A stretch of DNA of 15,335 nucleotides, from contig JALWCD010000019.1 in assembly GCA_027036915.1 (NCBI GenBank), forward strand, positions 295 to 15,629, read 5' to 3'. The number at the start of each line of letters is the position of its first letter. Within the stretch, counting starts at the first letter, position 1. The position numbers were made by a program, and so were the translations under genes. Source of the DNA: Thermodesulfatator sp. Its GTDB lineage: Bacteria > Desulfobacterota > Thermodesulfobacteria > Thermodesulfobacteriales > Thermodesulfobacteriaceae. This document shows positions 1 through 7,212 of the stretch, piece by piece. Under the pieces are notes generated by a model. The model had not been told where the DNA came from and searched no databases. It saw only the letters and a program-made list of their open reading frames with translations.

Positions 1-149
1 ACCTGGAGGAGGCCCGGAGGTTTCTCTCGAAAAGAGGGTTCGGTCTGGAGGTGATCCAGATGACGGTCTTTCCCGCGCGGAACCTGGCCGGGCACACCGT
101 GTTCTCCTCCCGGAATCCGGTCTTTGTCCTCCGGGCCCTCCGGGGGTAA
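1..149 (+). CDS. cbiT: Cobalt-precorrin-6B C5,15-methyltransferase (CbiT/CobL-type), C-terminal fragment
   Basis: Only the last 48 codons and the TAA stop (147-149) lie in the window; the frame runs in from the left edge with complete codons from base 3. The visible end has a helix (LEEARRFLSKRGF), a strand (LEVIQMTVFP) and the tail NPVFVLRAL. This is the usual end of the Rossmann-fold CbiT methyltransferase, in which the last strand carries an NPVF-like segment. CbiT methylates C5 and C15 and decarboxylates the C12 acetate side chain in corrin-ring synthesis. Whether this is a free CbiT or the C-terminal half of a CobL-type CbiE-CbiT fusion cannot be told from here. The stop is followed after one base by the ATG of cbiF, so the two are cotranscribed and probably translationally coupled. 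Family assignment rests on a short tail plus strong gene context. Confidence 0.7.
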   Translation, partial: LEEARRFLSKRGFGLEVIQMTVFPARNLAGHTVFSSRNPVFVLRALRG

Positions 150-150
150 A

Positions 151-897
151 ATGCCGGGCATGATCTACTTCATCGGGGCCGGGCCCGGAGACCCGGAGCT
201 CATCACGGTCAGGGGCCTCAGGGTCCTGCGCAGGGCCGCGCTCGTGGTCTATGCCGGAAGTCTGCTCAACCCGGCCCTGCTTGAGGAGGCTCCGCCCGGA
301 GCCAGGCTTTACGATTCCCACGGAAAAAGCCTGGAGGAGATCGTGGAGACCATGGCCGAGGCCGCCCGGAGGGGCGAAACCGTGGCCCGCCTGCACAGCG
401 GGGACACGGCCTTCTACAGCGCCCTCAACGAGGAGATCGCGGCCCTGCGGCGCCTGGGGCTTACCTACGAGGTCATTCCCGGAGTGAGTTCGGCCTCGCT
501 GGGGGCGGCCAGAATGGGGCTGGAACTCACCGTGCCGGAGAGGGTCCAGACGGTGGTCTTTACCCGGCTGGGAGGCCGCACCCCCGGGCCGGGGCCGGAA
601 GACCTGGCCTATTTCGCCCGGCAGGACGTTACCCTGGTGCTCTTCCTGAGCGTCCGGCAGGCGGCCACCATCGAGAAGGCCCTTCTCACCCGGCTCCCGC
701 CGGAGACCCCGGTAGCGGTGGCCGAAAAACTGGGTTTCCCGGAAGAACGAATCCTTTACGGACGGCTGGGAGAGCTTTCACGTCTGGTGGAGGAAGCCGG
801 TATCCGCCGCACGGCCCTCATCTACGTGGGCCGGGCCCTGGCCGTGCGCGAAAGCCCGCAGGAGACCCGCTCAAAACTCTATGGCCGCAAGTCCTGA
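151..897 (+). CDS. cbiF (cobM): Cobalt-precorrin-4 C11-methyltransferase (CbiF/CobM)
   Basis: A cytoplasmic SAM-dependent tetrapyrrole methylase that methylates C11 of (cobalt-)precorrin-4 to give precorrin-5A in cobalamin synthesis. The 248-residue length matches the family (about 250). Visible motifs are the N-terminal SAM loop GAGPGDPE (residues 9-16), VVYAGSLLNP (32-41, typical of CbiF rather than the other corrin methylases), LHSGDTAFY (81-89) and the VIPGVSS loop (108-114). The ATG at 151 was chosen because it lies one base after the upstream stop and just after a G-rich stretch (142-146). A second ATG at 160 would begin directly at the first strand, and a TTG at 124 would overlap cbiT by 26 bases. 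The 3' end overlaps cbiGH by 17 bases. The usual GDP of motif LHxGDP is GDT here (see findings). Because CbiG follows, the anaerobic (cobalt-early) route is the likely pathway. Confidence 0.93.
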   Translation: MPGMIYFIGAGPGDPELITVRGLRVLRRAALVVYAGSLLNPALLEEAPPGARLYDSHGKSLEEIVETMAEAARRGETVARLHSGDTAFYSALNEEIAALRRLGLTYEVIPGVSSASLGAARMGLELTVPERVQTVVFTRLGGRTPGPGPEDLAYFARQDVTLVLFLSVRQAATIEKALLTRLPPETPVAVAEKLGFPEERILYGRLGELSRLVEEAGIRRTALIYVGRALAVRESPQETRSKLYGRKS

Positions 898-2614
898 GAG
901 CCTTATTTTCCTGCCGGTGACCGCGCGGGCGGAAAGGCTGGCCCACCGTCTGGCGGATCACTTTCCGGAGGCCAGGGTGGAGCCCTTTTCGCGAGCGGCC
1001 CTGGGCTCAAACTGGCGCAAAGGCGTGGGGCTGGTGATCCTGGGGGCCTGCGGGGTGGCGGTGCGGACCATAGCCCCCCTTCTCCGTAACAAAAAGGAAG
1101 ACCCGGCGGTGGTGGTCATCGACGAAAGCGGTCGCCACGTAATAAGTCTCCTTTCCGGACATCTCGGAGGGGCCAACGCCCTGGCCCGGGAGCTGGCCGC
1201 CATCCTCGGTACCGAACCGGTCATCACCACCGCCAGCGATCTCGCCGGTCTTCCGGCCCCGGACCTCTGGGCCGAAGATCACGGGGCCCTTCTGCGGCCG
1301 GCGGATCGGGTGCCGGCCTTCGTGGCCGCCTACCTGGAGCGAGGGAAACTCCGGGTTTTCAGAGAGTATCCCCTGCCCCTTCCCGGGGCCTGGGAGGAGG
1401 TCCGGAGGCCGGAAGAGGCCGATCTTATCATCTCCTACCGTCGCCTGGAGCTTCCCCCCGGGAAACTCCAGGCCGTGCCCCGGGTGCTCTACCTGGGGGT
1501 GGGCTTCAATCGGGGGACTCCGGCCGAAACGCTCGCGGAGGCCGTCTCGGCGGTGCTCACCCGCCACGGGCTCCTAGAGGAGGCCCTGGCCGGCGTGGGC
1601 ACCCTGAGCTCAAAGGCGGAAGAAGAGGGGTTTCGGGCCTGGGTTTCGGAAAAGGGTCTGCGGGTCTTTCCCTTCCCGGCGGAGGCCCTCTCCCGGGAGG
1701 TCGAGGAGAGGGGCCTTTCCGTCTCTCCGGCTGCCAGCCAAAGCACCGGAGCGCTGGCCGTGGCCGAGCCGGCGGCCCTGCTTGCGGCCGGCCGGAGAGC
1801 CCGCTTGATCGTGGCCAAGGAGAAGACCCCGGAGGTCACCGTGGCCCTGGCCGAGGCCCGGTCCAGGCGGGGACGCCTTTCCCTGATAGGGATCGGGACC
1901 GGAGAGCCCGCGGAGATGACGCCCGCGGCCCGGAGGGCCCTGCGGGAGGCCACCCACGTGGTGGGCTACGGCCGGTATCTGGACCTTATAAGACCCCTTA
2001 TCTCCGGCAAAGAGACCTTCGAGGCCGGCATGACCCGGGAGGTGGAACGGGCCGAGAAGGCCATAGAGCTGGCGCTTGCGGGCCACCGGGTGGCCCTGGT
2101 GAGCGGGGGAGACCCGGGAATTTACGGCCTGGCCGGACTGGTCTTCGAGCTTTTGCGGGAAAAGGGAGACCTTGCGGCCTTTGAGATCGAGGTCGTACCA
2201 GGCTTGACGGCCCTTAACGCCTGTGCCGCCCGGCTGGGGGCCCCCCTCATGCACGATTTCGCGGTGGTGAGCCTCTCCGACCGCCTCACCCCCTGGGAGA
2301 CCATTGAACGTCGTCTGCGGGCGGCCGCCGAGGCCGACTTCGTGATCGTGCTCTACAATCCCCGAAGCCGCGGTCGTCCGGAACATCTGGAAAGGGCCCG
2401 CAGGATCCTCCTTGAGTATCGCCGGCCGGAGACCCCGGTGGGGCTGGTGCGGGCCGCCGGACGGCCCGGAGAAACCGTCCTCGTGACCACCCTCGGTACC
2501 CTGCCGGTGGAAAAGGTGGATATGCAGACCACGGTCTTCGTGGGCAACTCCGAGACCTTCGTCCTGGGCCCCTGGATGGTTACTCCGCGGGGATACCGGG
2601 GGCGCCGCTTTTAA
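881..2614 (+). CDS. cbiGH (cobJ): Fusion: cobalt-precorrin-5A hydrolase (CbiG) + precorrin-3B C17-methyltransferase (CbiH/CobJ)
   Basis: A 577-residue fusion of two enzymes of the anaerobic corrin pathway. Residues about 8-200 are the CbiG N-terminal and middle regions: ILGACGVAVRTIAPLL (53-68) and the conserved LLSGHLGGAN (90-99). Residues about 202-315 are the CbiG C-terminal domain, starting LYLGVGFNRG. Residues about 333-577 are a complete CbiH/CobJ tetrapyrrole methylase with the SAM loop GIGTGEP (337-343), SGGDPGIYG (408-416), VVPGLTALNA, LYNPRSRGR and the C-terminal PRGY. CbiH methylates C17 with ring contraction, and CbiG opens the lactone and releases the two-carbon C20 fragment after CbiF has acted. 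The ATG at 881 lies inside the end of cbiF with no well-placed Shine-Dalgarno (an AGGAG sits about 15 bases upstream), so translational coupling is likely. The TAA stop overlaps the convergent livM stop. The fusion shows no frame break. Confidence 0.95.
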   Translation: MAASPESLIFLPVTARAERLAHRLADHFPEARVEPFSRAALGSNWRKGVGLVILGACGVAVRTIAPLLRNKKEDPAVVVIDESGRHVISLLSGHLGGANALARELAAILGTEPVITTASDLAGLPAPDLWAEDHGALLRPADRVPAFVAAYLERGKLRVFREYPLPLPGAWEEVRRPEEADLIISYRRLELPPGKLQAVPRVLYLGVGFNRGTPAETLAEAVSAVLTRHGLLEEALAGVGTLSSKAEEEGFRAWVSEKGLRVFPFPAEALSREVEERGLSVSPAASQSTGALAVAEPAALLAAGRRARLIVAKEKTPEVTVALAEARSRRGRLSLIGIGTGEPAEMTPAARRALREATHVVGYGRYLDLIRPLISGKETFEAGMTREVERAEKAIELALAGHRVALVSGGDPGIYGLAGLVFELLREKGDLAAFEIEVVPGLTALNACAARLGAPLMHDFAVVSLSDRLTPWETIERRLRAAAEADFVIVLYNPRSRGRPEHLERARRILLEYRRPETPVGLVRAAGRPGETVLVTTLGTLPVEKVDMQTTVFVGNSETFVLGPWMVTPRGYRGRRF

Positions 2615-3540
2615 TTCCTCTTCCGCAGGCCCACCAGGCCTTCCGGGAAAAGGATGAGCACGGCCATGAGGAGGCCTCCATAAACCAGGTCCCGGTATTC
2701 GTCAAAGACCGCAAGCAGATGAGGAAGAGGAGTAAGCAACCCCGCGCCCAGGACGGCTCCCCAGAGGGAGTTTCGCCCTCCGAAAAGACACATGGCCACC
2801 AGCTCCACGGAGAAAAAGATGTCGAAGGTCTTGGGACTGATGAAGGAAAGGTAGTGGGCGTAAAGGGAGCCCGCCAGCGAGGCGTAAGCCGCACTGAGTA
2901 CGAAGGCCCGGACTTTGTACCGCCGGGGGTTTATGCCCAGACAGGCCGCCGCGGCTTCCCCTCCGGAAAGGGCCTTCCAGGCCCGTCCCTCCCCGGAATG
3001 GACCAGGTTGAAACTCAGAAAGAGCCCCAGGAGGACCACCGACCAGATGAGATAGTAGGCCGAAAGATCCGTGGCCAGCACCAGGGAACCCAGGCGATAG
3101 GGCGGAATTCCCGGCAGTCCGGGGGGACCGCCGGTAAGATCCTCGGCTTCCACGAGAAAAAAATAGAGGGCCAGGTTGAAGGCCAGAGTGGCCATGACCA
3201 GATAGTGACCCTTAAGTCGCAGGACCAGGAACCCCAGACCGTAGGCCACCCCCAGGGTTAACCCCAGGGCCATAAGGGTGGAAAGCCAGGGGGAGACCCC
3301 CAGTTTCAGGGCCAGAAGGGCCGAACCGTAAGCCCCGAGGGCCCAGAAACCGGCGTGCCCCAGGGAGATCTCACCGGCGTAACCTATGAGAAGGGTGAGG
3401 CCGGCGACCGTGAGGATATTGAGGGCCGTAAGGTTGGCCACGGTGAGATAATAGGGGTTCCGGATGAAGAGGGGCCAGAGGAAACAGAAAAGGGTCAGGC
3501 AGGCCAGGCGTCGCCGGTCTTTTCGCAGGGCCGCAAGCAT
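2611..3540 (-). CDS. livM: ABC transporter permease, branched-chain amino acid type (LivM)
   Basis: An inner-membrane permease subunit of a HAAT-family (LIV-I/urea type) ABC importer, 309 residues and almost wholly hydrophobic. Typical LivM elements are GYAGEISLGHAGFWALGAYG (residues 53-72), a run of transmembrane helices through the C-terminus, and the late segment FGGRNSLWGAVLGAG that couples to the ATPase. The ATG at 3540 was chosen over a GTG at 3567 because it has a good Shine-Dalgarno (AGAGGG, 3552-3547, 6-base spacer), lies one base after the livH stop, and starts near the usual family N-terminus. No livG, livF or livJ follows: its 3' end overlaps the convergent cbiGH gene by four bases. 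Substrate cannot be read from the sequence; branched-chain amino acids are the default, and urea, short amides or other polar amino acids are possible. Confidence 0.92.
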   Translation of the reverse strand: MLAALRKDRRRLACLTLFCFLWPLFIRNPYYLTVANLTALNILTVAGLTLLIGYAGEISLGHAGFWALGAYGSALLALKLGVSPWLSTLMALGLTLGVAYGLGFLVLRLKGHYLVMATLAFNLALYFFLVEAEDLTGGPPGLPGIPPYRLGSLVLATDLSAYYLIWSVVLLGLFLSFNLVHSGEGRAWKALSGGEAAAACLGINPRRYKVRAFVLSAAYASLAGSLYAHYLSFISPKTFDIFFSVELVAMCLFGGRNSLWGAVLGAGLLTPLPHLLAVFDEYRDLVYGGLLMAVLILFPEGLVGLRKRN

Positions 3541-3541
3541 G

Positions 3542-4426
3542 TCAGACCCTCTCCACCTCGGCTGCACCCAGGAGTCCGGAGGGTTTCACCGCCAGCACCA
3601 GAAAGAGCAATCCGAAGGCGAAGACGTCCCGAAAACCGCTTGAGACAAAACCCGCCACCAGGGCCTCGAGCACCCCCAGGAGGAGTCCGCCCAGGATGGC
3701 CCCGGGGAAACTCCCGTAGCCTCCGAGGACCGCGGCCGCGTAACCCTTAAGGCCCAGAATCAGACCGGAATCGAAGCTCACCCCGGTGATGGGCAGGATG
3801 AGGAGTCCGGCCACCGCCCCCAGGGTCCCGGCCAGGAAGAAGGAAAGGGCATTGAGATGGCCCACCGGAAGCCCGATGAGGGCCGCGGCCCGGGGGCTTG
3901 CGGCCACCGCCCTCAGGGCCCGGCCCCGAAGACTTGCACGGTAAAAGACCTGCAGGATCAGCACACAGAGGAGGCCCACCGCGAGCACCAGCAGGCTCTC
4001 CCGGGTAAGGCTCGCTCCCAGGACCTTTAAGGGCGGGCCGCTTACGGGGGCGGGGATGCTCCTGGGATTCTTGCCCCAGAGGAGTTTGATAAGCCCCCGG
4101 ATGAAGACCGAGGCCCCGATGGTGATGAAGATAAGGTTCAGGGGGTCGCGGTTGCGGGCCGGACGCAGGGCCAGTCTCTCAAGAAGTATTCCACAGACCC
4201 CCACGCCGAGGATGGCGAGACCGGCAGCCAGCGGCCAGGGCAGACCCAGGGAGAGGAGGAGGGTGCTCATGAAAAAGCCCCCCAGGGTCAGGAAATCGCC
4301 CTGGGCAAAGTTCACGATCCGGAGACTGTTTTCCACCACACAGAAACCCAGGGCCACCAGGGCGTAAATGGCCCCGGCCGTAAGGCCGGAAAAAATGAAC
4401 TGGAGAACAATTCCGGTCTCCGTCAT
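3542..4426 (-). CDS. livH: ABC transporter permease, branched-chain amino acid type (LivH)
   Basis: The 294-residue partner permease of LivM, forming the transmembrane heterodimer of a HAAT-type ABC importer. The N-terminus carries the LivH signature GLTAGAIYALVALGF (residues 14-28) followed by IVNFAQGDFLTLGGFF (37-52). The rest is a series of hydrophobic helices, and the C-terminus has the GGYGSFPGAILGG coupling segment and a late hydrophobic span. The ATG at 4426 is the first good start. A purine run (AGGGG) lies only one base upstream of it and a second G-rich run about ten bases upstream, so the ribosome site is not textbook. livH is the first gene of its unit, divergent from pgi across 102 bases. 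The binding protein that normally heads such operons is absent. Confidence 0.92.
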   Translation of the reverse strand: MTETGIVLQFIFSGLTAGAIYALVALGFCVVENSLRIVNFAQGDFLTLGGFFMSTLLLSLGLPWPLAAGLAILGVGVCGILLERLALRPARNRDPLNLIFITIGASVFIRGLIKLLWGKNPRSIPAPVSGPPLKVLGASLTRESLLVLAVGLLCVLILQVFYRASLRGRALRAVAASPRAAALIGLPVGHLNALSFFLAGTLGAVAGLLILPITGVSFDSGLILGLKGYAAAVLGGYGSFPGAILGGLLLGVLEALVAGFVSSGFRDVFAFGLLFLVLAVKPSGLLGAAEVERV

Positions 4427-4528
4427 GCCCCTAAATCCCTACCCCAAAATTTCTGCGACGACAATCGAGGCTTGGTCTCCACCGGCCTCTGTGTTAGGTA
4501 TTAAGGAAACCCTGGCAAAGGAGGCCCC
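4427..4528. promoter_or_regulatory. Divergent intergenic region between livH and pgi
   Basis: These 102 bases separate two divergent genes and must hold both promoters. It is the most AT-rich stretch in this part of the window. For pgi, TTGGTC (4472-4477) with a poor TAGGTA (4495-4500) or TATTAA (4499-4504) is the nearest sigma-70-like pairing. For livH, TTGTCG (minus, 4464-4459) with TAGGGA (4441-4436) is equally weak. None is convincing. An in-frame TAA at 4502-4504 excludes an N-terminal extension of pgi. No clear inverted repeat or riboswitch was seen. Confidence 0.4.
4517..4524 (+). promoter_or_regulatory. Strong ribosome binding site of pgi
   Basis: AAAGGAGG lies four bases before the ATG at 4529, a near-perfect match to the anti-Shine-Dalgarno. 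It fixes this start over the in-frame ATG at 4562. Confidence 0.8.
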
Positions 4529-6214
4529 ATGAAAAAAACCGCCCTCAGGCGCCCCACGCGGATGAGCGAGGAGGAAAAGCAGGCCCTGGTGGCCAAGATC
4601 TTTGCAGGCGACCCTTCGGCCTTTACCGAAGACCCTGAGGAAGCTCAAAAGATCGCCAACCGGCTGGGCTGGGTCAGGGCCCCGAAACGGATGCGGCCCA
4701 AGCTTCCGGAACTTTCGGCCTTTGCCGAGGAGGTCAAAGACCGGTTCCAGGAGATCGTCTGGTGCGGTATGGGAGGCTCGAGTCTCTTTCCCCTGGCTCT
4801 TGCCCGAATCTTCGGCCCGCAGGAAGGCTATCCCCGTTTTACGGTCCTTGATACCGACGATCCCGAGACCATCGCCGAGCTTGAGGAAACCCTTCCCTGG
4901 GAGAAGACCCTTTTCGTGATCGCAAGCAAGTCCGGCACCACGGTGGAGACCCTGGCTCACTACCGCTATTTCTGGAAAAAACTGGAGGAGAAGGGCCTTG
5001 AGCCCGGGGAACGTTTCGTGGCCCTAACCGATCCGGGCTCTCCTCTGGAGGAGGAAGCCCGGAAGAAGGGCTTTCTCCGGGTTTTCCATCATCCTCCAGA
5101 TGTGGGCGGCCGTTACGCGGCCCTTACGGAGGTGGGTTTGCTGCCGGCGGCTCTCATGGGGCTCGACCTGGAGAGGGCCCTCTCGGTGGCCGAGGAGATG
5201 TTCGAGGCCTCCTCCCCGGAACTTCCCTGGAGCTACAATCTCTCGGCCTGGCTGGCCCAGTACATGGTGGAGCATTTCATCCACGGCAAGGACAAGCTCA
5301 CCCTTATGGCCGATCCCCTCCTCCGGCCCTTCGCCCTGTGGATCGAGCAACTGGTGGCCGAAAGTCTGGGCAAACAGTTCATGGGCATCATTCCCATCGT
5401 GGGCGAGAGTCCAGGTTCGCCCACGGTCTACGGTCCGGATCGGTATTTCGTTTACCTGGGTCTCCGGGGGCGGGAAAACCTCTACCGGCGTCTTTTTTCG
5501 GATCTCCGGGAGGCCGACTTCGAACTCAAGACCTATTTTCTCGAGGATCGTTACGAGATCTTCGCCGAGTGTGTGCGCTGGGAGCTGGCGGTGGCCCTGG
5601 CCGGGGCCTTTCTGGGGGTGAATCCCTTCGATGAGCCGGACGTGGTGCGGGCCAAAGAGAAGACCCGCGAGGTCCTGGAAACCTTCAGGAAAACCGGAGA
5701 ATTCCCGGTGGAATTTTACCTGGATGAGGAAAGCGGAATCGGGTTCCTTTACGCCGAGACCACCCGCATTCAATATCCCCGCCTGAGCGCCCTGGTAAAG
5801 AAGTTCTTCCAGGACATGTCTCCCTGGGGCTACGTGGCCCTTCTGGCCTATCTTCCTCCGGATCCCGAACTGGAGGAATTCTTCCGGGACCTCCGGACAC
5901 TTATACGCGGAAGGCGGCAGTGCAGCACGGTCTTCGGTTTCGGCCCCCGGTACCTTCACTCCACCGGGCAGCTTTTCAAGGGCGGAACCATCTCCGGACG
6001 ATTCATCATCCTTACCCGCAAAGGGCGTCGGCCGGAGCAGATCATCCCCGGCGAAGGAGTAACCTTCTGGGATCTTCAGTTCGCTCAGGCTTACGGGGAC
6101 TTCCGGGCCCTGGAGGAAGCCGGCCGGCCGGTGATCCACCTGCATCTTACGGAAAACTACCGGGAGGACCTGCGCAAACTTTACGCTCTCTTTGAGCAGG
6201 CCTTAAGACTCTAA
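4529..6214 (+). CDS. pgi: Glucose-6-phosphate isomerase, of the type found in bifunctional transaldolase/Pgi proteins
   Basis: Interconverts glucose-6-phosphate and fructose-6-phosphate in the cytoplasm. The 561-residue protein has two SIS (sugar isomerase) domains. The first has GMGGSS (residues 80-85), TVLDTDDPETI, the phosphate-binding SKSGTTVET (133-141) and GGRYAALTEVGLLPA (193-207). The second is later, with the C-terminal block YLHSTGQLFKGG (475-486) and QAYGDFRALE. His477 and Lys484 in that block are likely counterparts of the conserved catalytic His/Lys of the superfamily, an inference from motif similarity. This C-terminal block resembles the Pgi half of transaldolase-Pgi fusions more than E. 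coli Pgi, yet there is no transaldolase domain: only about 79 residues precede the first motif and an in-frame stop lies at 4502. The stop is two bases from the channel gene, so they form an operon. Confidence 0.92.
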   Translation: MKKTALRRPTRMSEEEKQALVAKIFAGDPSAFTEDPEEAQKIANRLGWVRAPKRMRPKLPELSAFAEEVKDRFQEIVWCGMGGSSLFPLALARIFGPQEGYPRFTVLDTDDPETIAELEETLPWEKTLFVIASKSGTTVETLAHYRYFWKKLEEKGLEPGERFVALTDPGSPLEEEARKKGFLRVFHHPPDVGGRYAALTEVGLLPAALMGLDLERALSVAEEMFEASSPELPWSYNLSAWLAQYMVEHFIHGKDKLTLMADPLLRPFALWIEQLVAESLGKQFMGIIPIVGESPGSPTVYGPDRYFVYLGLRGRENLYRRLFSDLREADFELKTYFLEDRYEIFAECVRWELAVALAGAFLGVNPFDEPDVVRAKEKTREVLETFRKTGEFPVEFYLDEESGIGFLYAETTRIQYPRLSALVKKFFQDMSPWGYVALLAYLPPDPELEEFFRDLRTLIRGRRQCSTVFGFGPRYLHSTGQLFKGGTISGRFIILTRKGRRPEQIIPGEGVTFWDLQFAQAYGDFRALEEAGRPVIHLHLTENYREDLRKLYALFEQALRL

Positions 6215-6216
6215 AG

Positions 6217-7212
6217 ATGCCGACCCTGCGCCGGATCGCTCTCGGAGGCCTCATTCTGGGGGTGCTGATCCTCATCGGCACGGCGGGCTTTTTCTGGCTG
6301 GAAGACCGCCCCCTGTTCGAGGCCTTCTATCTCACCCTCATCACCCTCACCACCGTGGGTTACGGCGACATCGTGCCCCAGAGCACCGCGGGCCGTCTGA
6401 TCGCCATCTTCATCGCCTTCGGCGGGGCGGGGCTTTTCTTCTACGCCCTGGGGGTGGTGAGCGAGCTGGTCCTGGCCGAGGTCTTTCAGAACTTTTTCGG
6501 GAGGCGCCAGATGGAAAAGAGGATCGCGGCCTTAAGAGACCACTACATCATCTGCGGTTACGGACGGATCGGGAAACACATCTGTCATCTCATCAACCGG
6601 GAACTGCCCTTCGTGGTGGTGGAAAACGATCCGGAGGTGATAAAGGAGATCGAGGCCGAGGGCTACCTTTACATCCAGGGCGACGCCACCAACGAGGAGG
6701 TGCTCGTGAGGGCCGGGATCGAGCGGGCCCGGGGAGTGGTGAGCGTGTTGCGCTCAGATGCCGACAACGTCTACATCGTGCTCACCGCCCGGAGTCTCAA
6801 CCCCCGCATCTTCATCATGGCCCGGGCGGATGACGAACGGGTGGTCAAACGCCTCAAACAGGCCGGGGCCAACCGGGTCTTTTCCCCCTATCTCATCGGG
6901 GCCCGGCGAATGGCGCTGGCCATCCTGCGCCCGGCGGTTACGGACTTCCTGGAACTCACCACCCCGGAGGTCAACCTGGAGCTCCAGCTGGAGGAGGTCC
7001 GCCTGAGCAAAACCTCACCCCTGGTGGGCAAGGACCTGATCTCAAGCCGCATCCGGGAGGTCTCCGGGGCCATCGTACTCGCGGTAAAAAAGGCCTCCGG
7101 GGAGATGGTCTTCAACCCCTCGCCGGGCTATGTGCTTGAGGCCGGGGACACCCTCATCGCCCTGGGTGAGCGCGCGGGCCTGGCCCGGCTGGAGGAGCTG
7201 GCCTCAGCCTGA
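6217..7212 (+). CDS. Two-helix potassium channel with cytoplasmic RCK (TrkA-N/TrkA-C) domain
   Basis: An inner-membrane K+ channel subunit of the MthK/GsuK-like class, 331 residues. TM1 is about residues 7-28, the pore loop 32-54 has the selectivity filter TTVGYGD (45-51), and TM2 (58-90) contains a glycine cluster FGGAG (68-72) that could be the gating hinge. A linker leads to the RCK domain: dinucleotide loop CGYGRIGKH (113-121), an acidic residue (Glu136) ending the second strand as in NAD(H)-preferring folds, QGDATNEEVL, then a TrkA-C domain from about 255 to the end. The first ATG has no Shine-Dalgarno and starts two bases after pgi, so it probably relies on coupling. A well-placed internal site exists at Met99 (6511). 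The 3' end overlaps the convergent cyclo-ligase gene by nine bases. The ligand is not deducible. Confidence 0.93.
   Translation: MPTLRRIALGGLILGVLILIGTAGFFWLEDRPLFEAFYLTLITLTTVGYGDIVPQSTAGRLIAIFIAFGGAGLFFYALGVVSELVLAEVFQNFFGRRQMEKRIAALRDHYIICGYGRIGKHICHLINRELPFVVVENDPEVIKEIEAEGYLYIQGDATNEEVLVRAGIERARGVVSVLRSDADNVYIVLTARSLNPRIFIMARADDERVVKRLKQAGANRVFSPYLIGARRMALAILRPAVTDFLELTTPEVNLELQLEEVRLSKTSPLVGKDLISSRIREVSGAIVLAVKKASGEMVFNPSPGYVLEAGDTLIALGERAGLARLEELASA
6499..6513 (+). promoter_or_regulatory. Candidate internal translation start for a free RCK subunit
   Basis: GGGAGG (6499-6504) lies six bases before an in-frame ATG (6511-6513), Met99 of the channel, exactly between TM2 and the RCK fold. 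Initiation here would give a soluble 233-residue RCK protein. The full-length start at 6217 has no such site. In MthK an internal Met107 at the same structural position is known to produce a soluble RCK subunit that completes the octameric gating ring. Use here is an inference. Confidence 0.5.

Noticed and set aside
2587..2612. GCGG ... CCGC followed by TTTT at the end of cbiGH, looking like an intrinsic terminator
   Set aside because: Only four base pairs with a 14-base loop and a four-base T run interrupted by AA; too weak to call.
5024..6145. A 373-codon open frame antisense to pgi
   Set aside because: Composition is that of a shadow frame, with no family motif and no separate ribosome site noted; pgi itself is well supported.
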